Positions 1-8,991 are shown, numbered from the stretch's first letter. The stretch: DNA of 64,000 nt from Nocardiopsis sp. CNT312 (GCF_000515115.1 NZ_KI911536.1:1-64000); one strand, 5' to 3'. Notes: generated from the sequence alone by a model not told the origin. Program-made: numbers and translations.

Positions 1-1059
1 TGTGCTGGTGCTGTCGGGGGTGCCGTGCGGTGTGCCCCAGGGCGGCGTGGTCGGGGCCTGGTCGGTGATGCCGTAGCCGGTCCCCGCCGGGGTGCCGTAG
101 GCGGAGCGTGTGTGGTCGCCGGTGTCGTAGGGCGAGGACGGTGTGCGGTCCCCCGTGTGGTGGAGCGGCAGCGGATCCGTGTCGTGTCGGCGGGAAAGGC
201 CGTCCACGGTGTCGTCGACCGGTGCGCTCCGGCGCTGCTGGGAGTCCGTACCCAGGCTCGACCAGATCGGTGAACCGGTGTCCGGGCGCTCGGAGGGGGA
301 CGGAGTGCGAAAGTTCGGGGAGAGCGGGTCGGGCCAGCGTTCCGCGGTGGCTCCGTAACCCGGGTCGTTCTCGAACGCACGGCCGCGTGGGAGGTCGGCC
401 GCCGCCGGTGCGCCCAGTGGGTCATGGGGGGCCGCGGGTGCGGGAACGGAACGCTCCCCGCGCCAGGAGTCGCCCTTCAGCGGGTCGTTGTCCCCGGCGT
501 CCACCGGTTCGGGCAGCGGGGGAGCGGGGCCGGCCGGGGGATCCTGGTGCGCCGTGCCCAGGCTGGCCAGCATGGCGAGGTCGTCGGCCCCGGCCGCTAC
601 GGGGGCGGCGGTGTCTTCGTCGGCACGCACGGAGCGGTCCGGTTCGGGGCCGTGGCCGTCCCCGTAGCCGTCGTCGGCGTACTCGTAGTCGTCGTAGTCG
701 TCGTCGTAGTCGTCCTCGAAGGAGTGCGGGGCGGTGTCCCGGCGGTCGTAGCCGTCGTCCCCGCTCAGGCTGGACCAGAAGTCGTTGTCGGACATGCCGT
801 CGTCGTCGCCCCAGTCGACGTCGACCTCGCGCCTGCGTTTGAGCTTGGGACGGCGCTCCGCCTTCTGCCTCACCTCCCGCCGGGGGCGTCCGCGCGGTCG
901 GGGGGCCTCATCGCGTTCCGGCCCGCCCTCGTCGGCGGCATCCTCGTGGGCACGGTCGTCCCCGCCCGGGCCCGAACCCAGGAAGCGCATGCCCACGAGC
1001 AGGAGCAGAAGCACGGTCACGACGACGACGATGGCGATGATGATGACGGTGACGGTCAT
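1..1059 (-). CDS. Membrane-anchored acidic, Pro/Asp-rich protein (C-terminus cut by window edge)
   Basis: The frame is open from an ATG at 1059 to the window edge, so at least 353 residues are present and the C-terminus is missing. The first 22 residues form one hydrophobic segment (VTVIIIAIVVVVTVLLLLLV), read as a membrane anchor. A basic stretch with PRPRGRPRR and RRPKLKRRR follows, then a strongly acidic Asp/Tyr run around residues 110-130 (EDDYDDDYDDYEYADDGYGD), then a low-complexity Pro/Ala/Thr tail. No catalytic domain is visible, and low complexity makes homology weak evidence. It is the last gene of the leftward block here. Function unknown. It could be a surface or divisome-associated linker protein, but nothing in the sequence decides that. 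Confidence 0.75.
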   Translation of the reverse strand, partial: MTVTVIIIAIVVVVTVLLLLLVGMRFLGSGPGGDDRAHEDAADEGGPERDEAPRPRGRPRREVRQKAERRPKLKRRREVDVDWGDDDGMSDNDFWSSLSGDDGYDRRDTAPHSFEDDYDDDYDDYEYADDGYGDGHGPEPDRSVRADEDTAAPVAAGADDLAMLASLGTAHQDPPAGPAPPLPEPVDAGDNDPLKGDSWRGERSVPAPAAPHDPLGAPAAADLPRGRAFENDPGYGATAERWPDPLSPNFRTPSPSERPDTGSPIWSSLGTDSQQRRSAPVDDTVDGLSRRHDTDPLPLHHTGDRTPSSPYDTGDHTRSAYGTPAGTGYGITDQAPTTPPWGTPHGTPDSTST

Positions 1060-1337
1060 GTCGCACTACCTAGGAGAGGTCGGCCACGCCCGGAGCGCAC
1101 CGGCGGTCGGCCTGGTGGGAGCAGGCCGGAAAGCAACAGTGCCGGGGCTCCGGCGCGGTCCCGGGGGCGGGTACCGAGCAGCGAGCGAACGGGTATCGGT
1201 CATCTGAAAACGAGACGAGGGGCACATCCCCACTGTATGCCTTGTTGCGCGCTGTGTGCAGAGGTGGAGCGCCCCTTCTTCCGTGAGAGGTAAGGCACTG
1301 AGGCGTGGGCTTGCCCCGCTGAACGGCCCGCCCCGCG

Positions 1338-1949
1338 TCAGCTGCTGGTAGCGATCAGGGAACCCCTGGCGACGGCCTGCTCGGCGATCGCGTCCAGTGT
1401 CCTGCTCAATTCCGCGCCGTCGGGCAGGTCTAGGGTGCCCTCCAGGGCGTAGACGGTGAACCTGTACTCGTGGATGTCCTGGTCGGTCGGGCACGGCGCG
1501 CCGTACCGGGCTTCGCCGGCGCTGTTCTCCGCCTGCTTGGCGTCCGCCGGGACGGTGTTCTGGCGCAGTTCGACTAGTTGGGGGTCCAGGTCGAAGACGA
1601 CCCAGAACACCTCGGCCTCCTGGGGGTCGTCCACGACCACAGCGATGGATCCCACCCCGTCGGGCAGGCCCGACCAGCGCAGCGGGGGGGAGACGGCCCC
1701 GTCTGCGTCGCTCTCGGGGTCCCCCTCGCACACGTAGGCCTCCGGGAGCGGCTCGCCCTGCTGCATCAGGGGGCTGGTGACGTTGATGTCGGTGCGCATG
1801 TCGCCGTTCTGGCTGGGGGAGAACACGCCGCACCCGGTGCTCAGGGCCAGACAGAGCCCCGCAGCCGCCGCTCCCACCTCGCGGACGGGGAACCGACGGG
1901 GCGTGTTTTGCGCACCGGTGATCCATGAGGGACTGAGGGCCGACGACAA
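1338..1949 (-). CDS. YbhB/YbcL-type PEBP-family lipoprotein
   Basis: A protein of about 203 residues in the phosphatidylethanolamine-binding / Raf-kinase-inhibitor-like family. An N-terminal signal has basic residues (RRFPVRE), a hydrophobic stretch and the lipobox LSTGC, so it is probably a lipid-anchored extracellular protein. Family landmarks include SPPLRWSGLP, YGAPCP and the FTVYAL strand near the C-terminus. The usual DPDAP and GxHWV ligand-site motifs are degenerate (DDPQEAEVFWVVFDL), so ligand binding may differ from the family. No ATG or GTG lies well placed before the signal peptide. A TTG at 1949 preceded by AGGAG at five bases spacing gives a complete lipoprotein signal, so I chose it; a GTG at 1877 would remove the basic n-region. 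Function in bacteria is poorly known. Confidence 0.75.
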   Translation of the reverse strand: MSSALSPSWITGAQNTPRRFPVREVGAAAAGLCLALSTGCGVFSPSQNGDMRTDINVTSPLMQQGEPLPEAYVCEGDPESDADGAVSPPLRWSGLPDGVGSIAVVVDDPQEAEVFWVVFDLDPQLVELRQNTVPADAKQAENSAGEARYGAPCPTDQDIHEYRFTVYALEGTLDLPDGAELSRTLDAIAEQAVARGSLIATSS

Positions 1950-2092
1950 TGGGACTCCTGCTGGGCTTTTGGGCCGAAGAGGCGCAATTCGCTGTGGGCA
2001 CGGGAGCGTGGCCGGAGGGAACCCCGGCGCACGTCCTAGTGCGAACCCTACTGCGACCGGAGGCGAACTCCCCAGCCGTTCCCCGGGAGCGC

Positions 2093-2926
2093 TCACACGC
2101 GGCGCAGGTAGGACCACACGGCCAGCGGAGCGAAGACCGCGACGAAGACCGCCGTCCACACCAGGGTCCACGCGACGGGGGCGGCGGCGTCCCCCGTGCC
2201 CAGCATCAGGGCACGCATCGCGTCCACGACGTGGCTGACCGGGTTGTGGGAGGCCACCGCCCGCAGCCAGCCCGGCATGTCGTCGGGGTCGACGAACGCC
2301 GAACTGCCGAAGGTGAGCGGGAACATCAGAACCATGCCGAAGGCCTGGACCGTCATCGGCGTGCGGGCCAGCGTGCCCACGAACGCCGACATCCAGCACA
2401 AAGCGAAGGCGAACAGCAGCGCCAGCGCGACGGCGGCCACGGTTGCGAACAGTCCGCCCTCCGGCCGGAATCCGATGACCAGGCCCACCAGCAGCACCAT
2501 GGTGACGGTGATGGCGTAGCGGACCAGGTCGCCCAGGATGGCACCGGTCAGCGGGGCCGAACGGGCGATGGGCAGGGACCGGAACCGGTCGAAGATGCCC
2601 CGCTCCACGTCCTGGCTCAGGGAGAACCCCGTGCCGAGGGTGGCGAAGATGACCGACTGGGCGATGATGCCGGGCATGAGGAAGTCCCGGTAGGCTTGCC
2701 AGTCGCCCATCATCGCCTGCCCGAAGACGAACACGAACAGGGTGACGAACATGGCCGGCTGCATGAGGAGCCCGGCCACCTCGCCGGGGTTGGCCCTGAG
2801 TTTGAGGAGGCTGCGTTTGGCCAGGTGCAGGCCGTGCAGTGTTCCCGCCAGCGGTGTGCTCCGCCCCGCGGCGGCGGGGGAGACCGCCGGGTCCTCGGAG
2901 GGGGCGGGTGTGGTGACGGCGCTCAT
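2093..2926 (-). CDS. DrrB-type ABC-2 exporter permease
   Basis: A 277-residue integral membrane protein of the ABC-2 / daunorubicin-resistance permease type. About six hydrophobic segments are visible, beginning with LLMQPAMFVTLFVFVFGQAM and ending just before a short basic tail (YLRRV). The mid-protein signature VERGIFDRFRSLPIARSAPL is typical of this family. The start ATG overlaps the stop of the upstream ATPase gene by four bases (ATGA), so the two are translationally coupled and form one exporter. Substrate is unknown. Homologues export antibiotics or other hydrophobic compounds, but no biosynthetic genes lie next to it, so a housekeeping or self-protection role is only inferred. Confidence 0.9.
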   Translation of the reverse strand: MSAVTTPAPSEDPAVSPAAAGRSTPLAGTLHGLHLAKRSLLKLRANPGEVAGLLMQPAMFVTLFVFVFGQAMMGDWQAYRDFLMPGIIAQSVIFATLGTGFSLSQDVERGIFDRFRSLPIARSAPLTGAILGDLVRYAITVTMVLLVGLVIGFRPEGGLFATVAAVALALLFAFALCWMSAFVGTLARTPMTVQAFGMVLMFPLTFGSSAFVDPDDMPGWLRAVASHNPVSHVVDAMRALMLGTGDAAAPVAWTLVWTAVFVAVFAPLAVWSYLRRV

Positions 2927-3897
2927 GCTCGGCTCCCTTCGCGCACGGCCTCGTCCGTGCCCTGTTCCTCGGCGGTGTGCCCGGTCAGCGCGAGGAATAC
3001 CTCGTCCAGGCTGGGGCGGCGCAGCGACAGTTCGGCGACGGCCACGCCCTGCTCGTCCAGGCGCCGCACGACCTCGGGCAACACGCCCGTGTCGGTGGCC
3101 GGAGCGCTGGCGATCAGCCCGTCGGAGCTCGCGGGCACCCCGGTGGCCGCCTCGATGGCCTTGGCGGCCAGCGGCAGGTTTTCCGGATCGGTGGTGCGCA
3201 CCTCCAGCACCTGCTCGCCGGCGCGGTCCTTGAGCTCCTCTGGGGTGCCCGTGCTGATCACGCGCCCGTGGTCGAGCACCATGAGGTCGTCGGCCAGTCG
3301 GTCGGCCTCCTCCAGGTACTGGGTGGTGAGCAGGACGGTCACACCGTCCTCGGCCAGCCCGCGTACCACGTCCCACAGGCCGTTGCGGCTGCGCGGGTCC
3401 AAGCCGGTGGTGGGCTCGTCCAGATACAGCAGCGAGGGGCGTCCGACCAGGCTCGCCGCCAGGTCCAACCGTCGGCGCATACCGCCCGAGTAGGTCTTGG
3501 CGGCGCGCCCGGCGGCGTCGCTGAGTCCGAAGCGCTCCAGGAGCTGTGCGGTGCGCGCCCGTGCCTCGGCCCGGCCGTAGCCGAGTAGACGGGCGATGAG
3601 CATCATGTTGTCGGTGCCCGACAGCTCGGCGTCGACCGCCGCGTACTGGCCGGTGAGTCCGATGAGCCGACGCACCTCGTGCGGCCGCTTCACGACGTCG
3701 AAGCCGCCGACCTCGGCGTACCCGGCGTCTGGGCGCAGCAGGGTGGCGAGAATGCGCACCGTCGTGGTCTTCCCCGACCCGTTGGGGCCCAGGATGCCCA
3801 GCACCGCGCCCTTCCTGGCCCTCAGGTCCACCCCGTCCAGGGCGCGTTTGCCCTTGAACTCCTTGACCAGGCCCTCCGTGCGGATGGCGTCCGTCAT
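2923..3897 (-). CDS. DrrA-type ABC transporter ATP-binding protein
   Basis: A 324-residue cytoplasmic ATPase. Walker A is GPNGSGKTT at about residue 37, the signature is YSGGMRRRL, Walker B is LLYLDEPTTGLD, and a switch region follows. The C-terminal DrrA-type domain contains LRRPSLDEVFLALTGH, which marks the DrrA/CcmA-like exporter ATPases. It precedes and overlaps its permease by four bases. The start ATG at 3897 is followed by TDAIRTEGLVKEF, the standard N-terminus. It powers export through the adjacent permease; the substrate cannot be read from the sequence. Confidence 0.93.
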   Translation of the reverse strand: MTDAIRTEGLVKEFKGKRALDGVDLRARKGAVLGILGPNGSGKTTTVRILATLLRPDAGYAEVGGFDVVKRPHEVRRLIGLTGQYAAVDAELSGTDNMMLIARLLGYGRAEARARTAQLLERFGLSDAAGRAAKTYSGGMRRRLDLAASLVGRPSLLYLDEPTTGLDPRSRNGLWDVVRGLAEDGVTVLLTTQYLEEADRLADDLMVLDHGRVISTGTPEELKDRAGEQVLEVRTTDPENLPLAAKAIEAATGVPASSDGLIASAPATDTGVLPEVVRRLDEQGVAVAELSLRRPSLDEVFLALTGHTAEEQGTDEAVREGSRA

Positions 3898-4009
3898 GTC
3901 TCTCCCGTTGGTTCCCGCTCTGCGTGTCGGTCCACCAGTGTGTCTGATCGAACCGACAAAACGCTGACATTTTTCCCAACGGTGTCCTCCCGTGAGAGGC
4001 CCAACGGCG

Positions 4010-4042
4010 ACGGCCCCGCTCTCGGTACGAGGGCGGGGCCGT
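4010..4042 (-). terminator. GC-rich hairpin downstream of sepH
   Basis: A 10-bp inverted repeat (ACGGCCCCGC / GCGGGGCCGT, arms 4010-4019 and 4033-4042) lies 26 bases after the sepH stop and upstream of the ABC ATPase gene. There is no clear T-tract on the minus strand, so its role as an intrinsic terminator is tentative. Confidence 0.45.
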
Positions 4043-4067
4043 GGGGGAGGGGGAGAGGGGAAGGGCT

Positions 4068-5246
4068 CTAGTCGTCTTTCTTGGCGCCGAACATGATCTC
4101 GTCCCAGGACGGGACGGAGGCCCGCCGCCCCCGGCCCTTGCGCTTGGGCGCGGTGCGCTCGGCGGAGTCGCCGGGGGAGGCGGGGCGGGGCGGCTCGGGC
4201 ACCTCGCGGTGGCCCATGCCGGTGTCGCCGAGGTCGATACCGACCCGGCGGCGGCGCGCGGGGCGGGCCGGCGCCGGCGGCTCGGCGGGCGGGGGAGCGG
4301 TCTCGGGTCCGGGACGCCGGGGCGCCGCGGCGGGGGCGGTGTCCTCGGGCGGCCTGCGCGCTGCGCGTTCCCTCTCCGCGGCCGCGGCGGGTTCGGAGTG
4401 CTCCGCCTCCCGGGGCGTGCGGGGACGGGACGGAGGCCGCGCCTCGGGCCTGGGGGGGACGGCCGGAGCGGGGTCGGGGCGCCTGGCGCTCAGGGGCCGC
4501 GACGGCTCGTCCAGGGGCGTTGCCGGGGGCGGGTTCCGGGGAGCGGCGGGGCCGACCGGCCGTTCGGGGCCCGTCGGGTGGTCCGTGTAGGGCCGCTCGA
4601 CCGGTGCCTCGGGCCGACGCGGGGAGAGGGGGGTCACCGTGGCCTCGGGGAGGGCCACCGGCGGCGGCGGGGAGGCGGGCGCGGAGAACCGGGCCGCCTC
4701 CTCGTCGCAGGGAGTGACACTGTTGTGCCTGGGCTCGTAGAGCCAGTGGGCGACGCGTTCCTCGCCGCTGTGGGTGAAGGCGAGTCTGACCTGCCAGGTC
4801 CGGTCCTCACGCTTCCAGGAGTCCCACGAGGCGTCGCCGCTCTCCAGCTGGTGGCCGCCGATCCGCCTGGCGACCAGTTCCTCCAGGGTCGCCCCGGGGA
4901 CGGCGTCGCCCTGGGTGCGGACGGTGGCGTTCTGGGCCTGCTGGGCGATGTACTCGCGCTCCTGGAGGACGGGGCCCTCGAACCAGCGCACCCGTTCGAT
5001 GGGGATCCCGGAGATCTCGGAGATGCCCTCGGCGGTCTCGCCGGACCGGATACGGGCCTGGATTTCCTTGGGACGCAACGGATTCTCCACTTCGATCTCG
5101 TACTGGCCGAGCCGGGAGAACTGGCCGCGTACGGCGGCGCGAAGGCGGTCGTCGACGGGGAGCATGAAACGGGTTCCACGGCCCGTGCTGGCGAGCACCA
5201 GGTAGGTGCTGTCCTCACTCACGGCCACGAGGCGAAGCTCGTGCAT
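4068..5246 (-). CDS. sepH: SepH-type cell division protein (DUF3071)
   Basis: A 392-residue protein opening with MHELRLVAVSEDSTYLVLAS, the N-terminus of the actinobacterial DUF3071/SepH family. The conserved N-terminal half (about 1-170) contains a helix-turn-helix-like stretch (ETAEGISEISGIPIERVRWF). From about residue 190 the protein is a disordered Pro/Arg/Ala-rich linker with a basic C-terminus ending FGAKKDD. In Streptomyces SepH interacts with FtsZ and promotes Z-ring assembly during sporulation septation; that role is transferred here by family membership. It lies near cpfC, as in Streptomyces from memory. The palindrome at 5447-5460 lies about 200 bases upstream and could be part of its promoter region. 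Confidence 0.9.
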   Translation of the reverse strand: MHELRLVAVSEDSTYLVLASTGRGTRFMLPVDDRLRAAVRGQFSRLGQYEIEVENPLRPKEIQARIRSGETAEGISEISGIPIERVRWFEGPVLQEREYIAQQAQNATVRTQGDAVPGATLEELVARRIGGHQLESGDASWDSWKREDRTWQVRLAFTHSGEERVAHWLYEPRHNSVTPCDEEAARFSAPASPPPPVALPEATVTPLSPRRPEAPVERPYTDHPTGPERPVGPAAPRNPPPATPLDEPSRPLSARRPDPAPAVPPRPEARPPSRPRTPREAEHSEPAAAAERERAARRPPEDTAPAAAPRRPGPETAPPPAEPPAPARPARRRRVGIDLGDTGMGHREVPEPPRPASPGDSAERTAPKRKGRGRRASVPSWDEIMFGAKKDD

Positions 5247-5446
5247 CGCCCTCCCTTTCGCGTCCCGACGAAGGCCGGGACCCTGCGGCCAACCCTCGCG
5301 TTCTCCAAGTCTGGTCGGCCGACAACCGTTCGGCCAGTACCGCGCCCGGCATGTCCGAACTGTGTGCCCGCCTCCCGGCCGCGGGCTCTACCGCGGCCGG
5401 AAGCCGCGCCCCGGGGTGCGGGCCCGGGGCCCGCGGTCGTCTCCGG

Positions 5447-5460
5447 TGCCAATCTTGGCA
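5447..5460. promoter_or_regulatory. Palindrome TGCCAATCTTGGCA upstream of sepH
   Basis: A perfect 6-bp inverted repeat with a two-base spacer (TGCCAA-TC-TTGGCA) lies in the intergenic region between the oxidase 3' end and sepH. Such short symmetric sites often bind dimeric repressors. The binding protein is not known to me. Confidence 0.35.
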
Positions 5461-5517
5461 TGTGGACACTACGGCGACCGGGAGCGGTAGCGGTGCAATA
5501 GCGCCGCTTCCGCGTGT

Positions 5518-5549
5518 GGGCTCCGCCGCGATGGTATCCTGCGGAGCCC
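5518..5549 (-). terminator. Candidate terminator hairpin after the oxidase gene
   Basis: A perfect 9-bp stem (GGGCTCCGC at 5518-5526 pairing with 5541-5549, 14-base loop) about 110 bases past the stop of the leftward oxidase gene. There is no T-tract, so it may be a processing or termination structure of weak strength. The rest of 5247-5657 shows no gene. Confidence 0.35.
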
Positions 5550-5657
5550 GAATTACCCCAGGGCCGGGCAAGCGACGGATTCGTGACGTTCCACCGCGGA
5601 TGAGGGGTGATCACCCTGCGCCGGACTCCGGTTGCCGCCGGAGGGGCCGGTCCGCCG

Positions 5658-6956
5658 TCATCCCAGAACGCGGTCCAGGTAGGCGTTGCCGAACCGGTGC
5701 CGCGGGTCCACGCGCTCGCGTACCTCCAGGGCCTCCTCCAGGCGCGGGTACACCCCTTCCAGGTAGGCCCGGTCGCGCGTGTGGATCTTGCCCCAGTGCG
5801 GACGCCCGCCCACGGAGGCGAACACCGCCTCCAGGTCGGCGAAGTAGGCCGCGTAGGGCATGCCCTGGTACACGTGCACGGCCACGTAGGCGGTGTCCCT
5901 GCCGTACGCGGTGGACAGCCACACGTCGTCGGCCGGGGCGAAGCGCACCTCCACGGGAAAGCTCACCCGGTGCCCGCCGCGGTCCACGATCGACCGTGCC
6001 TCGCGCAGCACGTCCGCCAGGTGCTCGGCCGGGACGGCGTACTCCATCTCTACGAAGCGCACATCACGCACCGAGGTGAACACCGCGTGGGACACGTCGG
6101 TGTACGTGCGCGGGGACAGGGCGCGTGAACTCACCTGGTTCACCGCCGGTATCAGGGAGGGCAGGCGGCGGCACAGCCGGTTCGTGTACTCGAAGACCCT
6201 GTTGGACAGGAAGTCGTCGTCCAGCCAGGCCCGGAAGGCGGACAGCGGGCGGACTGGCCCGTCGCTGATGTTGTTGCGCTTGGTGTTGGTGTTTCCGGTG
6301 TGCGGGAACCAGTAGAACTCGAAGTGCGCGTTGTCCGCACGCAGTTCGGGTAGTCGCTCCAGGACCTCCTCCAGTGGCATCGGCTCCTCGCGCGCGTGCA
6401 GCAGGAAGGCCGGTCGCACCGCCAGGGTCAGGGCGGTGACGACCCCGAACGCGCCCATCCCCACCCGCGCCGCCTGGAAGAGAGCGGGCTCCCGCTCGGC
6501 CGAGCACTCCACCACCGACCCGTCGGCCAGGACCAGCTCCATCCCCACCACCTGGCCCGCCAGACCGCCCGAGTCGCGCCCGGTCCCGTGTGTGCCGGTC
6601 TGCACCGCCCCGGCGACCGTCTGCACGGCGATGTCGCCCATGTTCGCCAGCGCCAGCCCCCGCTCGGCCAAACGGTCGTTGAGGTCGCACAGGGGCAGCC
6701 CCGCCTCGACCGTGACGGTCCCCGCACCGGGATCGACCGAGCGCAGGGCGGTGAGACCGGAGGGGGAGAGCATGAGCCCGTCGGTCACGGCGATGTCGGT
6801 GAAGGAGTGCCCCGCCCCCACCATCCGTACACGCAGGCCCTCCTCGGCCGCGGAGCGCACGGACGCGGCCACCTCGGCCGTTTCGGTCGGGGCCGCTGTC
6901 CTCCGGGGGCGGGCCCGGTGGGTGTCCGCCCATGTACGCCACAACACGCCTGTCAT
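5658..6956 (-). CDS. FAD-linked sugar-lactone/alditol oxidase-like protein
   Basis: A 432-residue flavoprotein of the vanillyl-alcohol oxidase fold. The FAD-binding PP-loop region contains VGAGHSFTDIAVTDG; the His of the GHS motif is the usual site of covalent flavin attachment in this family. The C-terminal D-arabinono-1,4-lactone-oxidase-type domain ends in RVDPRHRFGNAYLDRVLG, a strong family signature. The likely reaction is oxidation of a sugar lactone or alditol with O2, but the substrate is not predictable. The ATG at 6956 gives MTGVLWRTWADTHRARP, a standard start. It is divergent from ferrochelatase with about 100 bases between them. Confidence 0.88.
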   Translation of the reverse strand: MTGVLWRTWADTHRARPRRTAAPTETAEVAASVRSAAEEGLRVRMVGAGHSFTDIAVTDGLMLSPSGLTALRSVDPGAGTVTVEAGLPLCDLNDRLAERGLALANMGDIAVQTVAGAVQTGTHGTGRDSGGLAGQVVGMELVLADGSVVECSAEREPALFQAARVGMGAFGVVTALTLAVRPAFLLHAREEPMPLEEVLERLPELRADNAHFEFYWFPHTGNTNTKRNNISDGPVRPLSAFRAWLDDDFLSNRVFEYTNRLCRRLPSLIPAVNQVSSRALSPRTYTDVSHAVFTSVRDVRFVEMEYAVPAEHLADVLREARSIVDRGGHRVSFPVEVRFAPADDVWLSTAYGRDTAYVAVHVYQGMPYAAYFADLEAVFASVGGRPHWGKIHTRDRAYLEGVYPRLEEALEVRERVDPRHRFGNAYLDRVLG

Positions 6957-7058
6957 GGCAGGCGACACTACCCACCGCCCGTCTGTGAGGCCAGAGGGGC
7001 GGTGGGCGCGTGCCCGTCGGACCGGGGATGCGCGAAAAGCCCTCGGAGAACTGGTTTC

Positions 7059-8099
7059 ATGAACCCCATGAGGCCCTACGATGCTTTTCTGCTGATCTCC
7101 TTCGGTGGCCCCGAGGGCGAGGACGAGGTCATCCCGTTCCTGGAGAACGTCACCCGCGGACGCAACATCCCCCGCGAGCGGCTGGCGGAGGTCGGCGAGC
7201 ACTACTTCCTGTTCCAGGGCGTGAGCCCGATCAACCAGCAGTGCCGCGACCTGGTCGCCGCCGTCACCGCCGACTTCGCCGACTCCGGCGTGGACCTGCC
7301 CGTGTACTGGGGGAACCGCTTCTGGCAGCCGATGCTCGTCGACACCCTCGCCCGGATGCGCGACGACGGTGTGCGCAGGGTGCTGGCACTGCCCACCTCC
7401 GCCTACTGCAACTGGTCCAGCAGGACGGCCTACCACGAGGACGTCGACCGGGCGCGCGCCGCCCTGGGCGAGGACGCACCCGAGGTGGAGCTGATCCGCC
7501 CCTTCTACGACCACCCGGGGTTCGTCGAGCCCCTTGTCGAGCACACCCGTGCCGCCTTGGACGCGCTGCCCGAGGACCGGCGCGGGGGTGCCCGGCTGCT
7601 CTTTTCCGCGCACTCCGTCCCCACCGCCATGGCCAGGGCCAGCGGTGGGCCCTGCCAGGGGTTCGGCCCGTCGGGGGCCTACGGGGCGCAGCTCGCCGAG
7701 GTGGCGCGGCTGGTGGCCGAGCGCCTCGAAGGCGCGTACCCGTACGAGGTCGTCTACCAGAGCCGCAGCGGCCCGCCCAGCCAGCCCTGGCTGGAGCCCG
7801 ACGTCAACGACCGCATCGAGGAGCTGGCAGGTGAGGGCGTGCCCGCCGTCGTCGTCGTTCCCCACGGGTTCGTCTCCGACCACATGGAGGTCAAGTTCGA
7901 CCTGGACGTGGAGGCCCGCGAGACCGCCGGCAAGCTCGGCCTCGGATACGAGCGCGCGCTCAGTCCCGGCACACACCCCCGCTTCGTCTCGATGGTGACG
8001 GAACTGGTGCGCGAGTACACCGACGGGGCGGGCCCGGTGCGCTTGGGCGGCCTTCCCGCATGCGCCGAGGGCGCCGGGAACTGCTGCGGCCAGAGCTGA
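7059..8099 (+). CDS. cpfC: Ferrochelatase (coproporphyrin ferrochelatase type)
   Basis: A 346-residue ferrochelatase that inserts Fe(II) into a porphyrin. In Actinobacteria with cgoX and chdC (both present at the right end of this window) the substrate is coproporphyrin III. Landmarks are LLISFGGPEG at the N-terminus, FLFQGVSPIN, YWGNRFWQP, FSAHSVP with the catalytic-region His, and VPHGFVSDHMEV. Cysteines at TSAYCNW and in the C-terminal CAEGAGNCCGQS fit the [2Fe-2S] cluster ligands of mycobacterial ferrochelatases. ATGs at 7059 and 7068 are both possible starts. It is upstream of the inositol-phosphatase gene, same strand, 66-base gap. Confidence 0.93.
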   Translation: MNPMRPYDAFLLISFGGPEGEDEVIPFLENVTRGRNIPRERLAEVGEHYFLFQGVSPINQQCRDLVAAVTADFADSGVDLPVYWGNRFWQPMLVDTLARMRDDGVRRVLALPTSAYCNWSSRTAYHEDVDRARAALGEDAPEVELIRPFYDHPGFVEPLVEHTRAALDALPEDRRGGARLLFSAHSVPTAMARASGGPCQGFGPSGAYGAQLAEVARLVAERLEGAYPYEVVYQSRSGPPSQPWLEPDVNDRIEELAGEGVPAVVVVPHGFVSDHMEVKFDLDVEARETAGKLGLGYERALSPGTHPRFVSMVTELVREYTDGAGPVRLGGLPACAEGAGNCCGQS

Positions 8100-8165
8100 C
8101 CGCGTGACCGGGCGGAGGACGATAGCCTCTTCGCTCCCCATCACCTTGGACGGGAGACCGAACAG

Positions 8166-8978
8166 TTGAACAACACCCACCACACGCCTGACCCTGAGTC
8201 CCTGCGCGACCTTGCCGTGAGTGTGGCCGCGGAGGCGGGTGAGCTCGCAGCCGAGGGGCAGGCGGGCATCACCGTCCTGGACACCAAGTCCAGCCCCACC
8301 GACGTCGTCACCAAGATGGACAGAGCCGCTGAGGAGCTCATCCGGACCCGCCTGCTCCAGGAGCGGCCCGACGACGCGATCCTCGGCGAGGAGGGCGGCG
8401 GTGCCCCCGGCACCAGCGGGGTCCGATGGATCGTCGATCCGATCGACGGCACGGTCAACTACCTGTACGGCCTGCCGGACTGGGCGGTGGCGATCGCGGC
8501 GGAGGTCGGCGGGCGGGTCGTGGCCGCGGCGGTGGCCGTCCCGGTCCGGGGCGAGATGTTCGAGGCGGTCCTGGGCGCAGGCGCCTACCGCAACCGTGAG
8601 CCGCTGCGGGCCCCGGCCGCTGTGCCCCTGGAGCGCGCCCTGGTCGCTACCGGCTTCGGGTACTCCGCGCGGCGCCGGGAGCACCAGGCCAGGGTGCTGC
8701 TCGACGTGCTGCCACGGATCCGCGACATCCGCAGGGACGGGTCGGCCGCCGTGGACCTCACCGGCCTGGCCGTGGGGCGCTACAACGCCTACTACGAACG
8801 CGGGCTCAACCTCTGGGACTGGGCCGCTCCGGGACTGATCGCCGCCGAGGCGGGGATCCGGGTCGGGGGCCCGAACGGCGGCCCGCCCTCCACTGACCTG
8901 GTGATCGCGGCCCGGCCGGAGCTGTACGAGGACCTCGAGGTGCTGCTGGCACCCCTGGCCGCCGACACCGACGGCTGA
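8166..8978 (+). CDS. Inositol-monophosphatase-family protein
   Basis: A 270-residue Mg-dependent phosphatase. The metal-binding motifs are GEEGG (about residue 77), WIVDPIDGTVNYLYGLP (about 96-112) and LNLWDWAAPGLIAAEAG near the C-terminus. Together these are the three signature blocks of the IMPase/SuhB family. Likely substrates are myo-inositol 1-phosphate or related sugar phosphates, and the family also contains histidinol-phosphate phosphatases. The start is TTG at 8166, preceded by GGGAGA at about eight bases. A GC hairpin follows the stop. Confidence 0.9.
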   Translation: MNNTHHTPDPESLRDLAVSVAAEAGELAAEGQAGITVLDTKSSPTDVVTKMDRAAEELIRTRLLQERPDDAILGEEGGGAPGTSGVRWIVDPIDGTVNYLYGLPDWAVAIAAEVGGRVVAAAVAVPVRGEMFEAVLGAGAYRNREPLRAPAAVPLERALVATGFGYSARRREHQARVLLDVLPRIRDIRRDGSAAVDLTGLAVGRYNAYYERGLNLWDWAAPGLIAAEAGIRVGGPNGGPPSTDLVIAARPELYEDLEVLLAPLAADTDG

Positions 8979-8991
8979 GGGCCGGGCTCGG

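Noticed and set aside
5658-8684. One long leftward frame of about 1,000 codons covering the oxidase and the ferrochelatase region
   Set aside because: Only the oxidase part (to 6956) looks like protein; the rest is the antisense of cpfC and the phosphatase gene.
8162-8978. Histidinol-phosphatase (HisN) name for the inositol-phosphatase homologue
   Set aside because: Motifs fit the whole IMPase superfamily and no his genes lie nearby.
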